Shown piece after piece: positions 32,909-41,510 of a stretch of 64,000 bases of DNA. How positions within the stretch are numbered: position 1 is the stretch's first letter; each line of letters opens with the position of its first letter. The stretch is from CAZSAT01 sp964604675 (GTDB taxonomy: Bacteria; Myxococcota_A; UBA796; CAJQPC01). A program made the position numbers and the translations under genes. The stretch spans positions 20,739 through 84,738 of the forward strand of contig CAZSAT010000014.1 in NCBI GenBank assembly GCA_964604675.1, read 5' to 3'. Below the pieces are notes generated by a model, which saw nothing but the letters and a program-made list of their open reading frames with translations, ran no database searches and was not told the DNA's origin.

Positions 32909-35656
32909 CTAGATCGGACCCGCCAGGACCTTGCGTGGCCGGGCACCGTCCGCAGGTCCGACGACGCCCTCGCGTTCCATCATCTCGATGATGCGCGCGG
33001 CGCGGTTGTAGCCGATCTTCAAGCGCCGCTGGATCATCGAGGTGCTGGCCTTTCCGGCCTCCGACACGATCTGGACCGCCAGGTCGTAGACGTCGTCGAC
33101 GTCGTCGTCGAAGAGGTCGCCCTGCCCCTCCTTCTCCTCGACACGGATGTCGGCGCTGTAGTCGGGCTCCGCCTGGTCGCGCACGAACTCGGCCACGCGC
33201 TGGCACTCCTCGTCGGTGACGAAGGGCCCGTGGAGGCGCTGCAATGCGCTCACGCCAGGGGGCAGGTAGAGCATGTCGCCCTTGCCGAGCAGGGTCTCGG
33301 CCCCGTTCTGGTCGAGGATGGTGCGGCCGTCGGTGCGAGAGCGCACCTGGTAGGCGATGCGCGACGGCATGTTGGCCTTGATGAGGCCAGTGATGACGTC
33401 GACCGACGGGCGCTGGGTCGCCACGATGAGGTGGATGCCACACGCACGGGCCTTCTGGGCGAGCCGGATGATGGAGTCCTCGACTTCCTTGGCCGCCACC
33501 ATCATCAGGTCGGCGAGCTCGTCGATGACCACCACGATGAAGGGCATCCGCTTGGGCACGTACCGCTGGCCCTCCGGCTGCTTGCGCGGCCGGAAGCGGC
33601 GCTCCTTCCGCTCGTTCCAGTCGCCCAGCTCGCGCTCGACCTTCTTGTTGTAGGAGGCGATGTTCCGAACCTGCCAGCGCGACAGGGTGCGGTAGCGGTG
33701 CTCCATCTCCTCCACGGCCCACTTCAGCGCTGCGGCCGCCAGCGCTGGTTCGGTCACCACGGGGTGGAGCAGGTGCGGGATGTCCTGGTACAGCTCGAAC
33801 TCGAGCATCTTCGGATCGATCAGGATGAGCCGCAGCTCTTCGGGGGTGCGCGAATACAGCATGGTCATCAGCATGGCGTTCACGCCCACGCTCTTGCCGC
33901 TGCCGGTGGTGCCGCCAACCAACAGGTGCGGCATCTTCGTCAGGTCCGCGATGGCTGGCCGACCCTCGACGGTCTTGCCCAGCGCCATCGGCAGCGTCCA
34001 GCTCTTCTCCCGGAACTCCGGGCTGGCGAGCATGTCACGGAACCAGACGGTCTGGCGGTGCTTGCTCGGGATCTCGATGCCAACACAGCCGCGCCCGGGA
34101 ATGGGGGCCACGATGCGGACCCGCAGAGCACGCATCGCCATCGCGATGTCGTCCGCGAGGCCCGCGATCTTGGACACCTTGATGCCGGGGGCCGGAAGGT
34201 ACTCGAAGATCGTGATGACAGGACCGGGCTGGATCGCGGTCACTCGCCCATCGACCTTGAAGTTCCGGAGGGTCTCCTCGAGGGTGGTCGCGAGGGTCTT
34301 CAGCTCCCGCTCGTCCAGCTGGCCGGCGCTCCGCTCGTGCTTGTCGAGCAGGCCCAGCTCCGGGAGCTCGAAGGGCGTGGTGATCTCGGGTGCCACCACG
34401 AGGTCGTCGTCGTCGTAGTCGCTGCCCGACTCGAGCAATGCCGGCCGGATGTCCGCCGCGCTGTCTTCGAGCACGGGCTCCAGCGTGGGCGACGGCCGGA
34501 TCAGGTGGGCCGGCGGTTCGGGCGCATCGAAGGACGACGCGGGCTCGCCCGTGAGCGACACCGGGTCGATGAGCAGCGGGGCCACCACACCGGGTTCCTC
34601 GACGACCGACGGGCGCCGCTCGGCGCGCGCTTGTTCGAGAAGGTCCGGCACCGATGGCAGGTCGTAGGTCGAGGCGACACCCGCATCGACGCCGCTCTCC
34701 GTGAGCTGCACCTCGACCAGGTCGCGCTGGCCCGGAGCGGTCGGACGGGGGGTGAACGGGGCAGCAACGTCGAAGTCGACCTGGGTGAGCCCGGCCTCGA
34801 CCACCACATCCGGCTCGCCATGGATCGCAATCGCCAGTCCGCCCACGACCGGGTCGGGGCCGCTGGGCACGCCACCTGGCAGCACGGGAGCCCGCTCCTC
34901 TGGGAGCTCCTCCCAGAGCTCGTCCTCGTCCGCCTCCTCGAGCGGGATGCGCGCGATGGGCCGCAGCGCATCCACGAAGCGACGGCTGGACGCCTTGGTC
35001 AGTCCCCAGGCACCCGAGGCCGTGCGGCCACCGAGCGCAGCAAGGGCGCTCGCCGCGCGCGGCGTGACGATCTCGACCACTCCGACGCCGCGTTCCGCGA
35101 GGGTCTCCCAGTCGATGCCGAACGAGACGGTCGCAGCGGCAAGCAAGGCCACCGCCGTCACGAGGTACGCGCCGCCCGTTCCGATGGTCTCGAGCAGGAT
35201 TCCGGCGAAGACGTCGCCGAAGAGCCCGCCAGCCGGAAAGTCCGCACCCACAGCGTCGTAGTTGAGCAAGCCCAGCAGCGTGGCCACCCACCAGCCCGCG
35301 AAGGCGAGGTTGACCAGGCGGATCGCGGACCCGGCCGGACGGCGTGCGAAGCGCAGCCACAGCCACCCCGCGAGGGGCAGCACGGCCCACGCGGTGTAGC
35401 CGAAGACCTGGTAGAGGAGATCGGACGCGTGTGCGCCCCAGCGACCGCACCAGTTGGCCACGTCTGCCACGCTCGAGCGCCGGGAGAACGCGGGATCGCT
35501 GGCCGAGTAGCTCGCCAGCGAGAGCACCAGCAGTGCACAGCCACACAGGGCGGAGAGGAAACCGAGGGAACGGCGGGTCTCGCTGGGCATGACTGCAGGC
35601 GGCGCCGTCTTGGGCGCGGCCCCCTTCTTCGATCTTGCGGACTTCGCCTTCGCCAC
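32909..35656 (-). CDS. ftsK: DNA translocase FtsK
   Basis: 915 aa. Four N-terminal membrane segments lie at about residues 32-50, 85-102, 115-135 and 160-180. A Pro/Glu-rich linker (about 200-430) leads to the motor: LLVGGTTGSGKSVGVNAML (Walker A), LILIDPKMLEFELYQDIPHLL, VVIDELADLMM (Walker B), and ATQRPSVDVITGLIKAN. The C-terminal gamma winged helix (about 845-915, STSMIQRRLKIGYNRAARII) reads KOPS-type sequences. It pumps DNA through the septum and resolves dimers with XerCD. The linker is shorter than in E. coli. A CTGACG-17-TAGGAT pair upstream (35688-35716) is a plausible promoter. Confidence 0.97.
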   Translation of the reverse strand: MAKAKSARSKKGAAPKTAPPAVMPSETRRSLGFLSALCGCALLVLSLASYSASDPAFSRRSSVADVANWCGRWGAHASDLLYQVFGYTAWAVLPLAGWLWLRFARRPAGSAIRLVNLAFAGWWVATLLGLLNYDAVGADFPAGGLFGDVFAGILLETIGTGGAYLVTAVALLAAATVSFGIDWETLAERGVGVVEIVTPRAASALAALGGRTASGAWGLTKASSRRFVDALRPIARIPLEEADEDELWEELPEERAPVLPGGVPSGPDPVVGGLAIAIHGEPDVVVEAGLTQVDFDVAAPFTPRPTAPGQRDLVEVQLTESGVDAGVASTYDLPSVPDLLEQARAERRPSVVEEPGVVAPLLIDPVSLTGEPASSFDAPEPPAHLIRPSPTLEPVLEDSAADIRPALLESGSDYDDDDLVVAPEITTPFELPELGLLDKHERSAGQLDERELKTLATTLEETLRNFKVDGRVTAIQPGPVITIFEYLPAPGIKVSKIAGLADDIAMAMRALRVRIVAPIPGRGCVGIEIPSKHRQTVWFRDMLASPEFREKSWTLPMALGKTVEGRPAIADLTKMPHLLVGGTTGSGKSVGVNAMLMTMLYSRTPEELRLILIDPKMLEFELYQDIPHLLHPVVTEPALAAAALKWAVEEMEHRYRTLSRWQVRNIASYNKKVERELGDWNERKERRFRPRKQPEGQRYVPKRMPFIVVVIDELADLMMVAAKEVEDSIIRLAQKARACGIHLIVATQRPSVDVITGLIKANMPSRIAYQVRSRTDGRTILDQNGAETLLGKGDMLYLPPGVSALQRLHGPFVTDEECQRVAEFVRDQAEPDYSADIRVEEKEGQGDLFDDDVDDVYDLAVQIVSEAGKASTSMIQRRLKIGYNRAARIIEMMEREGVVGPADGARPRKVLAGPI

Positions 35657-35687
35657 CCGAGCTCCCCGAGAAGGGCTGTGTGGCGTG

Positions 35688-35716
35688 ATCCTACCGGATT
35701 TCTCTTGACGCGTCAG
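35688..35716 (-). promoter_or_regulatory. Candidate promoter for ftsK
   Basis: On the minus strand CTGACG (35716-35711), 17-base spacer, TAGGAT (35693-35688). Transcription would begin near 35681, about 25 bases before the ftsK ATG. On the plus strand TTGACG (35705-35710) overlaps this region but lacks a matching -10. Confidence 0.5.
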
Positions 35717-35723
35717 CCGCTGT

Positions 35724-35771
35724 GTTCATGGAGCACATGAACTTCTCCACAGGATAGTCCACACCCTGTGG
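35724..35771. promoter_or_regulatory. Two inverted repeats upstream of galE
   Basis: GTTCATG-5-CATGAAC at 35724-35742 and CCACAGG-11-CCTGTGG at 35747-35771, both perfect 7-bp arms. The second ends seven bases before the galE ATG, and its right arm runs into the galE ribosome-binding site (GGAGG). Operator and RNA-hairpin readings are both possible. Confidence 0.55.
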
Positions 35772-35778
35772 AGGCGTG

Positions 35779-36756
35779 ATGACGAAGCGAGTCCTGGTGG
35801 TCGGCGGGGCCGGCTACATCGGCAGCTGCTGTGCGCGGGATCTGGCCACCAACGGCTACGAGGTCGCCGTGCTGGACGACCTGTCCACCGGACACCGCGA
35901 GGCCGTGGTCGGCGAGCTGATCGAGGGGGACGTGCGCGACCGTGCCCTGCTGCGGGGGCTCTTCGCCGAGCGCCGCTTCGACGCCGTGCTGCACTTCGCC
36001 GCGAAGTCGCTGGTGGGCGAGAGCGTGACCCACCCGCTCCGGTACTTCGACAACAACGTGGCCGGCACCATCGCTCTGTTGACCGAGATGCAAGCCGCCG
36101 GCGTGCAGTCGCTGGTGTTCTCCAGCACCTGCGCGATCTACGGCGACCCGAAGTACCTGCCGCTGGACGAGGCCCACCCCAAGGCACCGGTCTCGCCCTA
36201 CGGCGTCTCGAAGGGGATGGTCGAGCAGGTGCTCGACGCGGCGCGCGAGCGCGAGGGCCTGCGCATCGCAGCGCTTCGGTACTTCAACGCCGCCGGTGCC
36301 TGGCCTGACGGCAGCTCGGGCGAGAGCCACACACCGGAGACCCACCTCATTCCGCTCTGCTTCGAGGCGGCCACGGGAGCGCGCGGCGAGCTGAAGGTGT
36401 TCGGGCGCGACTGGAACACCCGCGACGGCACCTGCGTGCGGGACTACATCCACGTGGTGGACCTGGCCAGGGCGCACCGCCTGGCGGTGGCCAAGCTGCT
36501 GGCGGGGCACCCCGGAGGTGCTTGGAACCTCGGCACCGGTGTGGGCACCACCGTGCTGGAGGTGATCTCCGCGGTGGAGCGTGTGACCGGCCTGGAGGTC
36601 CCTCGCAGCGATGCGCCCCGACGCGACGGTGATGCCGAGGGGCTCTACGCCGCTCCAGCAGCGGCCGAGCGGGATCTCGGGTGGAAGGCCGAGCACACGA
36701 GCATCGACGAGATCGTCGCCTCTGCCTGGAAGTGGGCCGAGGCGCCGGCGTTCTGA
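35779..36756 (+). CDS. galE: UDP-glucose 4-epimerase
   Basis: 325 aa. The Rossmann motif VVGGAGYIGSCCARDL binds NAD; the SDR catalytic YxxxK is in SPYGVSKGMVEQVL, with the upstream SSTCAIYG. WNLGTGVGTTVLEVI and the typical ending with YAAPAAAERDLGWKAEH complete it. It supplies UDP-galactose for surface polysaccharide and sits next to the OPX/beta-barrel export pair on the opposite strand. ATG 35779 is preferred over the GTG at 35776, since GGAGG is then four bases upstream. Two inverted repeats lie just before it. The stop is five bases from the convergent OPX gene. Confidence 0.95.
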   Translation: MTKRVLVVGGAGYIGSCCARDLATNGYEVAVLDDLSTGHREAVVGELIEGDVRDRALLRGLFAERRFDAVLHFAAKSLVGESVTHPLRYFDNNVAGTIALLTEMQAAGVQSLVFSSTCAIYGDPKYLPLDEAHPKAPVSPYGVSKGMVEQVLDAAREREGLRIAALRYFNAAGAWPDGSSGESHTPETHLIPLCFEAATGARGELKVFGRDWNTRDGTCVRDYIHVVDLARAHRLAVAKLLAGHPGGAWNLGTGVGTTVLEVISAVERVTGLEVPRSDAPRRDGDAEGLYAAPAAAERDLGWKAEHTSIDEIVASAWKWAEAPAF

Positions 36757-36761
36757 CGCGC

Positions 36762-37589
36762 TTAGAACGCGCTCTCAGGGATGACCAGCTGGTCGCCAGG
36801 ACGGAGGAGCACGTCGGCGGTCCGCCCTTGCTTGACCGACTTCAGGTCCACCTCGATCGGATCGCCGTTGCGCACGATGTACGCGGTGCGAAGGCGCGCG
36901 GTGGTGGCCGGACCACCCGCCTTGGTCAGTGCCTGCCAGGCCGTGAGGTCGTCGCGCCAGGGAATGGCGCCCTCCTCCTTGACCTCGCCGGTGACGAACA
37001 CCAGCTGGGGGTTGAGCACCTGGACGTGATCCCCACCCTCCATCACCACCCGCTGGGTGGTGTCGCCAGCTGAGAGCCGCTCGAGGTCGACGTCGATGCC
37101 GACCTGCAAGCCGTCGGGACCCATTCGGTGGATCCTGACCGTGGTGACGCTGTCGGGCACGCCACCAGCGGCACTGAGCAGCTCGAGGATGTCCGTCTCG
37201 CCCTCGAGGTAGTAGGTGCCCTCGTTCTCGATCTCCCCGAGGACCACCACCGGCTTGCTGCGGTACTCGGCGATGCCGACGGTGACCTGCGGGTCGCGCA
37301 GGAAGCCATCGATGAGCTGAAGGCGGACGAGCTCCGCCACCTCGTCCGGCGTGAAGTCGGCCACGTGGATCCGACCGACGTACGGCACGTTGATGTTGCC
37401 GTCCCGGTCCACCGTGAGCTCACGAGTGAGGTCTTCCTCGCCAAAGACCTCGATGGAAAGCACATCGGCCGAGCCGACCTCGTAGGTCACCTCGCCCGAC
37501 AGCTTGGCCTGCTGTTCGTCCGTTGTCTCCGCGGCGACCGCGGAGCCGACCATCAATCCCAAGACCAGCACCACCATGCGAGCGAGCAT
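36762..37589 (-). CDS. Polysaccharide export (OPX) periplasmic protein
   Basis: 275 aa from ATG 37589, with AGGAA six to seven bases upstream. The signal is MLARMVVLVLGLMVGSAVAA. A Poly_export domain (about 33-120: YEVGSADVLSIEVFGEEDLTRELTVDRDGNINVPYVGRI) is followed by SLBB-type beta-grasp repeats (KPVVVLGEIENEGTYYLEG; LVFVTGEVKEEGAIPW). There is no C-terminal amphipathic helix like that of Wza, so this is a short OPX protein that needs a separate outer-membrane channel. The barrel gene just upstream on the same strand (37793-39130) can supply it, as in the EpsX/EpsY type of myxobacteria. galE is the convergent neighbour. Confidence 0.9.
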   Translation of the reverse strand: MLARMVVLVLGLMVGSAVAAETTDEQQAKLSGEVTYEVGSADVLSIEVFGEEDLTRELTVDRDGNINVPYVGRIHVADFTPDEVAELVRLQLIDGFLRDPQVTVGIAEYRSKPVVVLGEIENEGTYYLEGETDILELLSAAGGVPDSVTTVRIHRMGPDGLQVGIDVDLERLSAGDTTQRVVMEGGDHVQVLNPQLVFVTGEVKEEGAIPWRDDLTAWQALTKAGGPATTARLRTAYIVRNGDPIEVDLKSVKQGRTADVLLRPGDQLVIPESAF

Positions 37590-37792
37590 CACCGATTCCT
37601 ATTGGACTGACAAGTCACGCTCCTCTTCGGACGGAAGTGGAGCACCTGAAGACGGAGTGCCGAGACCACAGACAAGCGATCAGTCTCTCGGCAAGCCGAC
37701 CGCGTATCCTGTCTACGACCTCGTTGTCGACTTGGATCACTTGACGAGTCAAGAGAACTGGCGCGGCGCGTTCACAGGCCCGGGCGCACAGC
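37590..37792. other. 203-bp gap between OPX gene and barrel gene; holds a palindrome
   Basis: No ORF of note. The 14-base CTTGACGAGTCAAG at 37740-37753 is an inverted repeat with two-base centre. On the minus strand a TTGACT lies at 37752-37747. A weak GATAC box lies further downstream, but its spacing is not good, so no promoter is claimed. Confidence 0.4.
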
Positions 37793-39130
37793 TCAGTACG
37801 TGAAGGTCAGGGAGGCGCCGCCCTTGAAGTTGTCGTATTCGCCGTAGCCGTTGCCTTCCGAGTTCACCCGGCGTTCCCAGCCGGCGTCGACACCCGCGTC
37901 GAGCCAGTCGGCCACGTTGTAGGTGATTCCACCGTTGGCGGTCGGCACGACGTCGTTCCGGGTGACCTCGCCCTGGTACTTCTCGAGCCGCACGCCCCCG
38001 TCGACTCCGAAGCCGGTTCGGCTGCCCACGAGCACCTGAAGCCTGGCAAAGCCGTGGTGGTACGCCACGTAGTTCGTGAACACGGAGTCCTGAACCGACT
38101 TGACGTAGCCAGCGGTCATGGTGACTCCAGACCTTGGGGTCCAGCTCAGGTCTGCGGTGACGGGGAGCGCGTCGAGCCCCTTGGCGTCCACCAGGTAGGC
38201 CTGGCCCTCGGCGTTGGCTTCCGCCACGCCCTCTGCAGCGTTCGCCCCGTCGATGGTGGTCTCGTCGTAGTTGATCGGTGAGTAGCCGCTCATCACGTTG
38301 AGCACGAGACGCTCGGTGAAGCGCCCGCGGAGGCCCACGAGCACCTGGAGGTGGGTGCCCCCAGGAAACACGCCGTAGTCGCCGATGTCCTGCGCCTGGG
38401 CGTTGTCGCCACTGCCCGTCGCGTCCACCACGTTCTGCGAGTAGTCGAACCACGTGTAGGCGAAGTTGGCCACGAAGGCGGTCTTCGGGAAGAAGGTCCA
38501 CTTGAGGTTGACCTTGGGGCCGTAGCTCACCTTGCCGTTGTCGAGACCGGCGAGCTCGGCGCCAGCCTCGGCCGGGAAGTTGAACTGATCGTAGCCGCCG
38601 CCGCCACCGACGTCGGCGCTCAGCGCCGCGCCCGGATGCACCGCGACGAAGCCTGCACCATAGCCTTGGCGCTTCCAGAACAAGGAGCTGTCGCCGGTGT
38701 TGTTCCCAGTGGGGTAGCCCGTGACCGTGTAGCCACCCTGGAGCTTGAAGCCGACCACCGCCTTCGGCGCGAGATCGAGGTCGAGACCGGTGTCGATGTC
38801 GCCGTAGTTGTCGAGGTTCCAGAGGTCCTCGGAGATGTACTTGGTGGCCTTGTACGAGGCCCAGGCGCTCATCCGCGCGTCGTTCCCGTCCAGGTTCGCC
38901 TGGAGCTCGGGGCGAACGTTCACGTTCACGCCCGCGTCCTCGGGCTGTGGGGACTCACTCAGCCGCGGGTTCGACTGGTACTGCGCACCAGCCGTCAAAG
39001 CGGGCACCAGCTCCGCATCCCCCACGCGGATGTGATCACCCGCCGCAGCCTGCGCAGGCGGCGCGGCAAGCGCCGCCAGACACAAGAGGCCGTATCCCCC
39101 ACGGATCGACCTGTTCCAACTCCAGCCCAT
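37793..39130 (-). CDS. Outer-membrane beta-barrel of the exopolysaccharide EpsX type
   Basis: 445 aa from ATG 39130. MGWSWNRSIRGGYGLLCLAALAAPPAQAAA is the signal peptide. The mature part is a repeating set of amphipathic strands (AGAQYQSNPRLSES, MSAWASYKATKYISED, ALSADVGGGGGYDQF, FVANFAYTWFDYSQ, HLQVLVGLRGRFTERLVLNVMSGYSP) ending in a Tyr (LTFTY). This size and strand pattern fits the barrels that pair with short OPX proteins. A longer reading frame (to 39274) has no signal-like N-terminus and is rejected. Predicted role: the outer-membrane pore for a surface polysaccharide, with the OPX partner downstream. Confidence 0.78.
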   Translation of the reverse strand: MGWSWNRSIRGGYGLLCLAALAAPPAQAAAGDHIRVGDAELVPALTAGAQYQSNPRLSESPQPEDAGVNVNVRPELQANLDGNDARMSAWASYKATKYISEDLWNLDNYGDIDTGLDLDLAPKAVVGFKLQGGYTVTGYPTGNNTGDSSLFWKRQGYGAGFVAVHPGAALSADVGGGGGYDQFNFPAEAGAELAGLDNGKVSYGPKVNLKWTFFPKTAFVANFAYTWFDYSQNVVDATGSGDNAQAQDIGDYGVFPGGTHLQVLVGLRGRFTERLVLNVMSGYSPINYDETTIDGANAAEGVAEANAEGQAYLVDAKGLDALPVTADLSWTPRSGVTMTAGYVKSVQDSVFTNYVAYHHGFARLQVLVGSRTGFGVDGGVRLEKYQGEVTRNDVVPTANGGITYNVADWLDAGVDAGWERRVNSEGNGYGEYDNFKGGASLTFTY

Positions 39131-39233
39131 GATGACGTCCAGCCTCAGCGTCAGCAGCGTATCAGCACCGCGGGACAGGCGAATGGTGCACCTTTTCCCG
39201 GTTTCCTGCAAGTCCGGGGCACCACTACCAAAC

Positions 39234-39800
39234 CTAGAAATAGGGCGAGGTGTCCGGAGGATCGACGTCGACATCGATGATGCCGTCGTAGATGGGCTCC
39301 GTGTCCTCGGAATCGGTCAGGCCCTCGGCCGTGACGTCCACCTCGGTCACCCCCGGGGCAGCGCCCGCGTCGCCGACACAGGCGTCGGCCTCCGCGAGGA
39401 ATTGGCGCACCTTGGAGAGCGCCACCGCGACCTTTCGAAACTCGTGATCAGCACGCTGCGTGTCGCCCGAGCCGATCGCCTCTTCCATCGAGAGTGCGGA
39501 GGACTCCGACACCTCGACCAAGGCCTGGATCCCGGCCTTCTTCTTCGTCAGGCACTGGATCTTGACGATGTCCTTCTCCTTCTCGGCCTGCTCGAGGAGC
39601 TTCGAGACGGACTTGGACGCGGCCTGCATCTCGGCGAGCGCCGCCGTGGAGAATTCCTTCTTCTCCTTGGGCGTTGTGCTCGAGCTCTGCTCGAGCTGGC
39701 CACCCACGCCACCTTCCTGGGCGTGGGCCGGCACTGCCACGGCGAACACGCCGGCGACGGCGAGTCCTGCAAGTGCGCGAGAGAGGGTCTTGAGGAGCAT
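39234..39800 (-). CDS. Small secreted helical protein of the Agl/Glt-like locus
   Basis: 188 aa from ATG 39800, with AAGGAGG five bases upstream; the longer open frame to 39896 lies over the previous gene. Signal MLLKTLSRALAGLAVAGVFAVAVPAHA. The centre (about 45-140) is helical and charged (KKEFSTAALAEMQAASKSVSKLLEQAEKEKD). Two Cys (VKIQCLTKK and EADACVGDAG) could form a disulfide. The end is acidic and Pro/Asp-rich. Not recognised. It comes just after the GltG-like gene (35 bases) on the same strand and may be a periplasmic accessory of that system. Confidence 0.7.
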   Translation of the reverse strand: MLLKTLSRALAGLAVAGVFAVAVPAHAQEGGVGGQLEQSSSTTPKEKKEFSTAALAEMQAASKSVSKLLEQAEKEKDIVKIQCLTKKKAGIQALVEVSESSALSMEEAIGSGDTQRADHEFRKVAVALSKVRQFLAEADACVGDAGAAPGVTEVDVTAEGLTDSEDTEPIYDGIIDVDVDPPDTSPYF

Positions 39801-39835
39801 GTGCGCCTCCTTGCGAGGTTCGCTCGAGCGCAGGA

Positions 39836-41215
39836 TTACTGGCTCAGGGCGAACGGGTAGATGAAGTCGGCGTCGGTCTCCGCCGGGAATCGCCACCCAC
39901 GGATCTTGCCAGAGATGCAGGTGCCGAGGGCCGGGTCACCGGTCGTGTTGCCGATCAGGTCCACGCTCTGCACGCGGCCGCGAGAGACGACGATCTGCAC
40001 TTCGACGCGACCAGACAAGCTCGGGTTCTCCTTGAGACGACCCTCGTAACAGTACTTGACCTGTCCGATGTACTTCCGGACCACCTTCTGGATGCCGTCG
40101 CCGTCACCTTCGCCGTCGATCATAGAGACCGCGCCGGTGCCGACCTTGCCCTCGACCGTGGTGGCCGGGCCTTCGCCGACGTTGGAACCACCGCCCTTGG
40201 CCTTGGCCAGGTCACCGATGTCCGCGTTTTCGGTGCCGACGCCAGTTCCGCCCTTGAGCTCGAGGTTGGCGGTCGAAGCCACCTCGACACCCGACACGTT
40301 CGCGAGCGCCGCGTCGAGATCCTGGGAGAAGTTGTCGCCTTCGCCAAACAGGTCCTCGACCCGTGAGCCGTTGTTGGTCTCGCCGCGGGTGCCGATCAGG
40401 GCCATGAGCAGCTGGGACTCGGCCAGCACCTCTTCCTCGAGCTGCTCCTGGCGCTCTGCCTCGGCGACCTCCGCCTCTTCGGGCGTGGCCTCTTCGGCCG
40501 CCTCCTCTTCCGCTGCCTCGGTGGGCTCGGCCTCGGCCTCGGTCTTGACGACCTCTTCGCCCTCCGCGTTCTCGTCCTCGACGATCTCCGGCACCTCGAC
40601 CTCGTCGGGCGGCTCCATCACAACCTTGGTGAAGCGATCCGGGATCTCCTGGAAGCCACGCGACTCGATCGGCTCGTGCGTGTAGACGAACACCAGGAGC
40701 ACGCACGCCAGCGCAGTGAAGAGCGCCAGGAAGCCCAAGAAGACCGGATCGTCGTCCTCGATGAGGCGAGGACGGAAGTCCATCTTCGCGCCGGTGGCGA
40801 TCTCGGGCGGCGGCGGCACGAACTGGAACAGCACCGTGGCGTTGCCGATGCCGACCTTTCCTCGGTAGCCTTCCGACAGGGGCAGCACGAAGTGCTGGCC
40901 CTTGCGACTCGCCTTGCCCTGCTCGCGTAGCTGCTTCAGCGTAATGATGGCGTTGCGGTAGGAGATCTTCCCCCGCATGCCATCCGAGAACTGGAGCACG
41001 TACCCGTTGCCCTTCGACTTGCCCTTGCCCTTGGGCACGAACAAGCTGAAGCGCTTGGGAAGATCGCCGGGAGGCAGCACGAAGGTGTTCTTGGTCGACT
41101 CGCCCACCGTCACGGGCTCGCCGGCCTTGATCAGCCTCTCCTGGACGATCTTGCCGTCCTGGACGATGCCGATGCGGAGGACTTTGTGCTGCGGAGCTTG
41201 CGCCTGAGCGGCCAT
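39836..41215 (-). CDS. GltG/PglI-like protein: FHA-like N-domain, one TM, TonB-like C-domain
   Basis: 459 aa from ATG 41215; the frame extends to 41278 but lacks family likeness there. The cytoplasmic N-domain (about 15-145: GEPVTVGESTKNTFVLPPGDLPKRF) resembles the FHA-like part of myxobacterial GltG. One membrane segment follows (about 165-190, FLGFLALFTALACVLLVFVY), then a long acidic Glu/Ala stretch (about 210-275) and a C-terminal AgmX/PglI domain (about 370-459: VVRKYIGQVKYCYEGRLKENPSLSGRVEVQIVV), related to TonB/TolA C-terminal folds. It would link the motor in the inner membrane to periplasmic and outer-membrane partners. A promoter-like pair lies at 41251-41279. Confidence 0.83.
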   Translation of the reverse strand: MAAQAQAPQHKVLRIGIVQDGKIVQERLIKAGEPVTVGESTKNTFVLPPGDLPKRFSLFVPKGKGKSKGNGYVLQFSDGMRGKISYRNAIITLKQLREQGKASRKGQHFVLPLSEGYRGKVGIGNATVLFQFVPPPPEIATGAKMDFRPRLIEDDDPVFLGFLALFTALACVLLVFVYTHEPIESRGFQEIPDRFTKVVMEPPDEVEVPEIVEDENAEGEEVVKTEAEAEPTEAAEEEAAEEATPEEAEVAEAERQEQLEEEVLAESQLLMALIGTRGETNNGSRVEDLFGEGDNFSQDLDAALANVSGVEVASTANLELKGGTGVGTENADIGDLAKAKGGGSNVGEGPATTVEGKVGTGAVSMIDGEGDGDGIQKVVRKYIGQVKYCYEGRLKENPSLSGRVEVQIVVSRGRVQSVDLIGNTTGDPALGTCISGKIRGWRFPAETDADFIYPFALSQ

Positions 41216-41250
41216 ATGGATTTCAGTACCCCAACTTGGGCTTGAACGCA

Positions 41251-41279
41251 GTCCTAGGATCGAGCCGATGGCCCTCAAA
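41251..41279 (-). promoter_or_regulatory. Candidate promoter for the GltG-like gene
   Basis: On the minus strand TTTGAG (41279-41274), 17-base spacer, TAGGAC (41256-41251). It lies in the 295-bp gap between the second TolR-like gene and the GltG-like gene, downstream of the hairpin at 41455-41482. Confidence 0.45.
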
Positions 41280-41454
41280 GTTTAGGCGAACCTCAAACTT
41301 CGACGCATTTCGTAGAAAACGAGTCCCGAACACCAACAACAACCCAGTCTGTTCCAGGGGGAAAACAGCCACCCGAAGCATAGACGGTTCCGGGCGACGG
41401 CACAACCCAGGGACCTCGGACGACAGGCACGACATACGCCATCCAGAGACACGA

Positions 41455-41482
41455 GAGGCGGTCTCCCGGGGGAGACCGCCTC
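41455..41482 (-). terminator. Perfect 12-bp hairpin after the TolR-like genes
   Basis: GAGGCGGTCTCC and its exact complement are separated by a four-base loop (plus-strand CGGG). It begins 28 bases after the stop of the TolR-like gene at 41511 on the minus strand. No T-run follows, so it may terminate with Rho or protect the mRNA end rather than act as a classical intrinsic terminator. Confidence 0.7.
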
Positions 41483-41510
41483 GAGGGCCGGTGCGGCGCA
41501 TGGGCGCGCC

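Noticed and set aside
32142..33722. 526-codon minus-strand frame ending with LolA
   Set aside because: Only the last 222 codons form LolA with a signal peptide and GGAGG; the upstream part is a shadow of ftsK.
39131..39274. N-terminal extension of the EpsX-type barrel to 39274
   Set aside because: The extension lacks a signal-peptide pattern; the ATG at 39130 starts a clear one.
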